A model generated the notes under the pieces. The model saw only the letters and a program-made list of their open reading frames with translations. It searched no databases and was not told the DNA's origin. DNA of 45,858 nt from Betaproteobacteria bacterium (GTDB taxonomy: Bacteria; Pseudomonadota; Gammaproteobacteria; Burkholderiales; SG8-39): contig CANIIA010000014.1 of assembly GCA_947467435.1 (NCBI GenBank), forward strand, positions 1-45,858. Reading direction: 5' to 3'. The number at the start of each line of letters is the position of its first letter. Position 1 is the stretch's first letter. Both the position numbers and the translations under genes were made by a program. Shown piece after piece: positions 43,851-45,858 of this stretch.

Positions 43851-44479
43851 GGCTGTTTAGATTGAAAGAGTAAGGAATAGGCCCGCGCCCGCGCTTTGGG
43901 GTCAGGGGCATCGAAGACATCAGCAATGACGGCTAAACAATCGGCACCGGCGTCGAGGACGTCGCCAGCGTTTTCAAGCGTGATCCCACCGATCGCAACC
44001 AGCGGTAGCTTGAGTGAACGTGCTTGTGAAAACAACGTCAAGGGCGCGCGCACCGCAGCGGGTTTTGTGCCGGAAGAAAACACGCTGCCAAACGCCACAT
44101 AATCCGCCCCCGCTGCTTGGGCGGCTTGTGCTAGCGTGAGTTGGTTATAACAAGACACACCAAGAAGACGCCGCGAGCCAATGCGTTGGCGTGCAGAAGC
44201 AAGATCACCATCGTCACGACCTAAATGTACGCCATCGGCATCACAGGCCAGCGCCAGCGGTACATCGTCGTTGACGATAAAAATTGCGCCTGCGTGTTTA
44301 CACAAAGCGGCTAAGGCATGAGCTTGTTCTTCTCGTAACTGTGTCCGAGTCAATTTGCTGCGATATTGCAAGACACGCGCACCACCGGCCAAGACCGCCG
44401 CACTTTGTGCGCATAAGTGCGCGGTGTCTGGTGTTTCTGGAGTAATGGCATACAGGCCGCGTAACGCACGATGTTCCAT
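43847..44479 (-). CDS. thiE: Thiamine-phosphate synthase
   Basis: Joins the pyrimidine and thiazole moieties into thiamine phosphate. The 210-residue TIM-barrel protein has [60 protein letters not shown] and [12 protein letters not shown]. The ORF extends upstream over the end of thiD, but ATG 44479 ([13 protein letters not shown]) gives the family-typical start seven bases after the thiD stop. Together with thiD it supplies the last steps before thiamine phosphate; thiazole genes are not in view. Confidence 0.95.
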   Translation of the reverse strand: MEHRALRGLYAITPETPDTAHLCAQSAAVLAGGARVLQYRSKLTRTQLREEQAHALAALCKHAGAIFIVNDDVPLALACDADGVHLGRDDGDLASARQRIGSRRLLGVSCYNQLTLAQAAQAAGADYVAFGSVFSSGTKPAAVRAPLTLFSQARSLKLPLVAIGGITLENAGDVLDAGADCLAVIADVFDAPDPKARARAYSLLFQSKQP

Positions 44480-44486
44480 AGAGAGA

Positions 44487-45335
44487 TTAGCTTGGCTGTT
44501 GGCCACGTTGTGGTGATGCATCTGCATCGCCGAGGGCGCGGGCCCAAAAAAATCGATCGGGTAAATGTTGTCCCATGCCGGGACGAAATCCATGGGCGAG
44601 CGCTTGCCAGGTGTATTCCTGCGCTTCGCGCACAGCATCTGTGACCGCTAATCCATTGGCCAAAGTAGCCGCCAATGCAGAGGCTAAGGTGCAGCCCGAG
44701 CCATGATATGTACCCGGTAAACGTTTCCATAGGTCGCGGCGTAATAGGCCACTTTCACCGTACAGTGTGTTGATCACATCGGGGGTGTTTTCATGCGTGC
44801 CGGTGACCAATACGTACTCACAGCCCAAATCAATCAAGCGTGCTGCGCAATCTTCTAATGGTGGCTCTGATCGATCATCTTCTTGTTCGGTGAGTCGCCG
44901 TACTTCAAGACTGTTGGGCGTGAGTACCGTGCTTTGCGGAATGATGAGTTCTCGTAAGGCCGTGATCATGTCTTCAGTCGCGAGTGGGTCGCCACGTCCG
45001 GAAGACAGCACCGGATCAAGAATCACCGGAATCTCTGGATAATCGGCCAGAATCTCAGCAATCACGGTGACATTTTCAACCGAACCAAGAATGCCGAGTT
45101 TGAATGCAGCCACCGGCATGTCTTCAAGCAGTTTGCGTGCTTGTTCATTGACCCAGTCACTATCAATCGCCATTACATCTTCAACCCCACGCGTATCTTG
45201 AACCGTGAGCGCAGTTACCACCGACAATGGATGGCAGCCCATGCTAGCGAGCGTGAGCACATCGGCTTGCAGCCCTGCTCCGCTGGTGGGATCAGAGCCC
45301 GCAAAGGTAAGCACAGTGGGTGGAAGCGCAGACAT
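44487..45335 (-). CDS. thiD: Hydroxymethylpyrimidine/phosphomethylpyrimidine kinase
   Basis: Phosphorylates HMP twice to HMP diphosphate for thiamine synthesis. The 282-residue ribokinase-fold protein has TFAGSDPTSGAGLQADVLTL, VVTALTVQDTRGV, KLGILGS, VILDPVLSSGRG, VLTPNSLEV and the GTYHGSGCTLASALAATLA anion-hole region. ATG 45335 (MSALPP) is preferred to the ORF start at 45362. No TPP-riboswitch-like leader was seen upstream, so control by thiamine is not evident. Confidence 0.95.
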   Translation of the reverse strand: MSALPPTVLTFAGSDPTSGAGLQADVLTLASMGCHPLSVVTALTVQDTRGVEDVMAIDSDWVNEQARKLLEDMPVAAFKLGILGSVENVTVIAEILADYPEIPVILDPVLSSGRGDPLATEDMITALRELIIPQSTVLTPNSLEVRRLTEQEDDRSEPPLEDCAARLIDLGCEYVLVTGTHENTPDVINTLYGESGLLRRDLWKRLPGTYHGSGCTLASALAATLANGLAVTDAVREAQEYTWQALAHGFRPGMGQHLPDRFFWARALGDADASPQRGQQPS

Positions 45336-45429
45336 GGCGGGGGAACCTTGCCCGCGACGCAAACAGCGGACGAATCGCGGATGAATGGGTTAAGATGCAA
45401 AGGCATTTTAACTCACTCATCTCTTGCTT

Positions 45430-45612
45430 ATGTCTGAAACTGCAGCGTTCCGTACTTGGATGTGCCTGATTTGCGGCTGGATCTACGATGAAGCCGCTGG
45501 CTTACCTGATGAAGGCATTGCCCCGGGTACGCGTTGGGAAGATGTGCCCATCAACTGGACCTGCCCAGAATGTGGCGCGCGCAAAGATGATTTCGAGATG
45601 ATCGAAATCTGA
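45430..45612 (+). CDS. Rubredoxin
   Basis: A 60-residue iron electron-transfer protein. The four iron-binding cysteines are in CLICGWIYDEAAG and WTCPECGARKDDF, with the typical GIAPGTRWEDVP loop between them. The ATG at 45430 is preferred over a TTG six bases earlier. It is divergent from thiD and precedes pilG by 139 bases. No partner reductase or hydroxylase is adjacent. Confidence 0.94.
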   Translation: MSETAAFRTWMCLICGWIYDEAAGLPDEGIAPGTRWEDVPINWTCPECGARKDDFEMIEI

Positions 45613-45629
45613 TCTTTGGTTTAGGTGTA

Positions 45630-45648
45630 CGCGCGAACTTAACGCGCG
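45630..45648 (+). terminator. Possible weak terminator after the rubredoxin gene
   Basis: CGCGCG (45630-45635), loop AACTTAA and CGCGCG (45643-45648) form a six-base-pair GC stem 17 bases past the rubredoxin stop. The nearest T-run (TATTTTCT) starts about 10 bases later, so termination would be weak at best. Confidence 0.35.
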
Positions 45649-45751
45649 AATGCTGTGTATTTTCTCACTGAAACCTGACAGCTTTTAACTTATTTCTTAT
45701 TGCGCTCCCCTGCGCACGCAGTGACACTGCCCCCTCACAAACGAGGGCGGT

Positions 45752-45858
45752 ATGGACTCAGGGGCTTCGCAAAACGAAACGCTTGCCGGCGTCAAGGTGC
45801 TGGTGATCGATGACTCGAACACCATCCGACGTAGCGCCGAAATTTTTTTATTACAAGC
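45752..45858 (+). CDS. pilG: PilG-like response regulator, 5' end only
   Basis: Only the first 35 codons are in the window. After a short variable lead, VKVLVIDDSNTIRRSAEIFL is the first strand and helix of a CheY-type receiver with the acidic pair DD and the SxTIRR pattern typical of PilG in the Pil-Chp twitching-motility system. The ATG at 45752 has GAGGGCGG just upstream. A rubredoxin gene before pilG is a usual betaproteobacterial order, which supports the name; the rest of the gene lies outside. Confidence 0.75.
   Translation, partial: MDSGASQNETLAGVKVLVIDDSNTIRRSAEIFLLQ

Noticed and set aside
45336..45429. TPP riboswitch upstream of thiD
   Set aside because: The 94-base divergent gap is too short and lacks the CUGAGA and ACCUGA signature elements.

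Overview
The window looks like a chromosomal segment of a betaproteobacterium of the order Burkholderiales, of intermediate GC content judged by eye. The placement rests on gene order: topB-smg-dprA facing def-fmt-rsmB-DUF4390-ntrY-ntrX, a torF-glnK-amtB block beside ubiK-comM, aroQ-accB-accC-prmA-DUF3426, tlpA beside mpl, and thiD/hemL beside a rubredoxin gene and pilG. The genus cannot be read from the sequence. Genes are tightly packed with many ATGA-type overlaps. I saw no rRNA, tRNA, insertion sequence, prophage or CRISPR array.

Layout. 1-2966 (minus): topoisomerase III (cut by the window edge), smg and dprA. 2967-3416: a 450-base spacer with a 12-base tandem repeat and a small arginine-rich ORF of doubtful reality. 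3417-10621 (plus): peptide deformylase, formyltransferase, RsmB, a DUF4390 protein, an NtrY-like kinase, an NtrX-like regulator with a decayed ATPase domain, and a 115-residue remnant-like COG0523/CobW protein. 10623-14342 (minus): B12-dependent methionine synthase behind a leader with a terminator-like structure. 14515-19160 (plus): an MFS transporter, a Bug-type binding protein, and an oxygenase and reductase pair that strongly resemble terephthalate dioxygenase TphA2 and TphA1. 19210-20968 (minus): a TRAP binding protein and an FAH-family hydrolase. 21170-23939 (minus): torF-glnK-amtB behind a complete-looking sigma-54/IHF/NtrC control region. 24210-26932 (plus): ubiK, comM and apaH.

26808-33844 (minus): a long housekeeping block with an unknown protein, tlpA, aroQ, accB, accC, prmA, a DUF3426 protein, a PfkB kinase and a PlsC acyltransferase. 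33910-41951 (plus): mpl, a YqiA-like esterase, an RNB ribonuclease, a TonB-like protein, aroE, mtgA and mgtE. 41901-45335 (minus): thiD, thiE, hemL and a GNAT acetyltransferase. 45430-end (plus): rubredoxin and the first codons of a PilG-like response regulator.

Most of the window is core metabolism: translation initiation and rRNA modification, cell-wall building and recycling, fatty-acid and aromatic amino-acid precursor synthesis, and cofactor synthesis. The accessory part is 14515-20968, which looks like uptake and oxidation of an aromatic carboxylate. It lacks the small oxygenase subunit, the diol dehydrogenase, a ring-cleavage enzyme, a local regulator and the membrane subunits for both binding proteins. 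The most striking points are this trimmed tph-like locus, the nitrogen-control region upstream of torF, the metH leader, the COG0523-like mini-protein and the non-canonical NtrX. Start codons were often moved inward from the longest ORF on the basis of family N-termini, overlaps and ribosome-binding sites. Family names come from motif recognition and memory, not from searches.
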